NCBI GenBank assembly: GCA_031263665.1
Contig: JAISFJ010000088.1
Location: 1 to 6,355 of the forward strand
DNA length: 6,355 nt
Origin: Coriobacteriales bacterium
GTDB taxonomy: Bacteria > Actinomycetota > Coriobacteriia > Coriobacteriales > UBA8131
Reading direction: 5' to 3'
The notes beneath the pieces are model-generated. The model saw only the letters and a list, made by a program, of their open reading frames with translations. It did no database searches and was not told where the DNA came from. The first letter of the stretch is position 1. Each line of letters opens with the position of its first letter. Below are positions 6,045-6,355 of the stretch, piece after piece. A program made the translations under genes and the position numbers.

Positions 6045-6060
6045 TCCCTCATTCAGGGAC
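6045..6060 (-). promoter_or_regulatory. Candidate operator palindrome 2
   Basis: Read on the minus strand, GTCCCTGAATGAGGGA has a TCCCT/AGGGA palindrome and resembles palindrome 1 (shared GTCCC, TGA, GGG). Its centre is about 40 bases upstream of the possible TATAGA -10 of the desulfurase gene. Confidence 0.4.
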
Positions 6061-6126
6061 TCCCAAAGCGCTTTGAAGTGTCAGAGTTTATAGAAACGAA
6101 AAGAAAAGAACGGACCTTCGATAAAA

Positions 6127-6355
6127 ATGACTGTCTATTTAGACAATGCCGCGACGACCAAACCTTATCCCGACGTGGTTGACATCATTTGCCAGACGCT
6201 GAAAGATGACTTTGGAAACCCCTCCTCGCTTCATCGCAAAGGGGTTGAAGCCAAAAGGATAGTGGAACACAGCCGCGAGGTGATAGCCCAAGCCTTGGAG
6301 GTCGAACCCGAGGAGATATTCTTCACCTCGGGAGGCACGGAGTCCAACAACTTAG
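6127..6355 (+). CDS. Cysteine desulfurase (NifS/IscS family, PLP-dependent), N-terminal part
   Basis: This enzyme removes sulfur from L-cysteine, giving alanine and an enzyme-bound persulfide used for Fe-S clusters, thiolated tRNA or cofactors. The 76 visible residues start MTVYLDNAATTKPYPDVV, the hallmark opening of the class V aminotransferase cysteine desulfurases. FGNPSSLHRKGVEAK follows near residue 29 and FFTSGGTESNNL near 65-76, the phosphate-binding start of the PLP site. The PLP lysine and active-site cysteine lie beyond the right edge. ATG 6127-6129 is the only sensible start; the ribosome site is weak (purine-rich, GGA about 10 bases upstream). The gene diverges from the hydrogenase operon, whose two ferredoxins alone would need eight [4Fe-4S] clusters. 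That fits a supply role but may be coincidence. Whether it is NifS, IscS or a tRNA-thiolation type cannot be told from this fragment. Confidence 0.93.
   Translation, partial: MTVYLDNAATTKPYPDVVDIICQTLKDDFGNPSSLHRKGVEAKRIVEHSREVIAQALEVEPEEIFFTSGGTESNNL

Larger units (their letters stand above)
5789..6126. promoter_or_regulatory. Divergent regulatory region between the hydrogenase operon and the cysteine desulfurase gene
   Basis: This stretch of 338 bases has no convincing gene and must hold the promoters of both divergent units. Toward hyf, the leader (about 5789-5940) contains a Shine-Dalgarno (AGGAG, 5797-5793) and three inverted repeats. A possible minus-strand -10 is TATTCT (5949-5944), without a good -35. 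Toward the desulfurase gene, TATAGA (6089-6094) is a possible -10, also without a good -35. Between these lie two related palindromes and a tandem repeat. Poor -35 boxes with nearby palindromes suggest activator-dependent promoters, which is inference only. Confidence 0.55.

Overview
The window carries most of a membrane-bound group 4 [NiFe]-hydrogenase operon of the hydrogenase-4 / formate hydrogenlyase (Hyf/Hyc) type on the minus strand. Diverging from it on the plus strand is the start of a cysteine desulfurase gene. Moderate GC content, tightly packed genes with good Shine-Dalgarno sites, and an Fe-S-rich hydrogenase module point to a strictly or facultatively anaerobic bacterium. A fermentative or acetogenic-style anaerobe, possibly of the Coriobacteriia, would fit the protein style, but that is an impression and not a demonstrated assignment.

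Reading the minus strand in the direction of transcription (right to left), the order is: a four-cluster ferredoxin subunit with an unusual Pro/Ala/Val tail (5788-5210); a 107-base gap; a second four-cluster HyfA-type ferredoxin (5102-4515); HyfB, an antiporter-like membrane subunit (4515-2473); HyfC, the NuoH-like membrane subunit (2460-1531); HyfE, the NuoK-like membrane subunit (1516-860); and HyfF, a second antiporter-like subunit (from 856 past the left edge). Stop and start codons overlap by one base (hyfA/hyfB) or lie 3-14 bases apart, so hyfA-B-C-E-F is one translationally coupled unit. The catalytic subunits (HyfG large, HyfI small, HyfH ferredoxin-like) are expected beyond the left edge but are not visible. 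No hyfD lies between hyfC and hyfE.

Together the two ferredoxins would carry electrons between a donor such as formate dehydrogenase and the [NiFe] site. HyfB, C, E and F would form the membrane arm that couples the reaction to proton or sodium movement.

The most striking observation is an in-frame TAG at 424-422 inside hyfF. Clear HyfF homology resumes in the same frame directly after it and continues to the window edge. The TAG falls where this family carries the conserved transmembrane glutamate of antiporter-like subunits, the residue equivalent to E146 of HyfB here. This could be a nonsense mutation, a G-to-T sequencing error, or amber suppression. Because TAG also ends hyfB, hyfC and hyfE, general reassignment of TAG looks unlikely.

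The 338-base region between the divergent genes (5789-6126) has no convincing gene. It holds two related CCC...GGG palindromes in opposite orientation, a tandem 8-base repeat with 10-base period, and several inverted repeats in what would be the hyf leader RNA.
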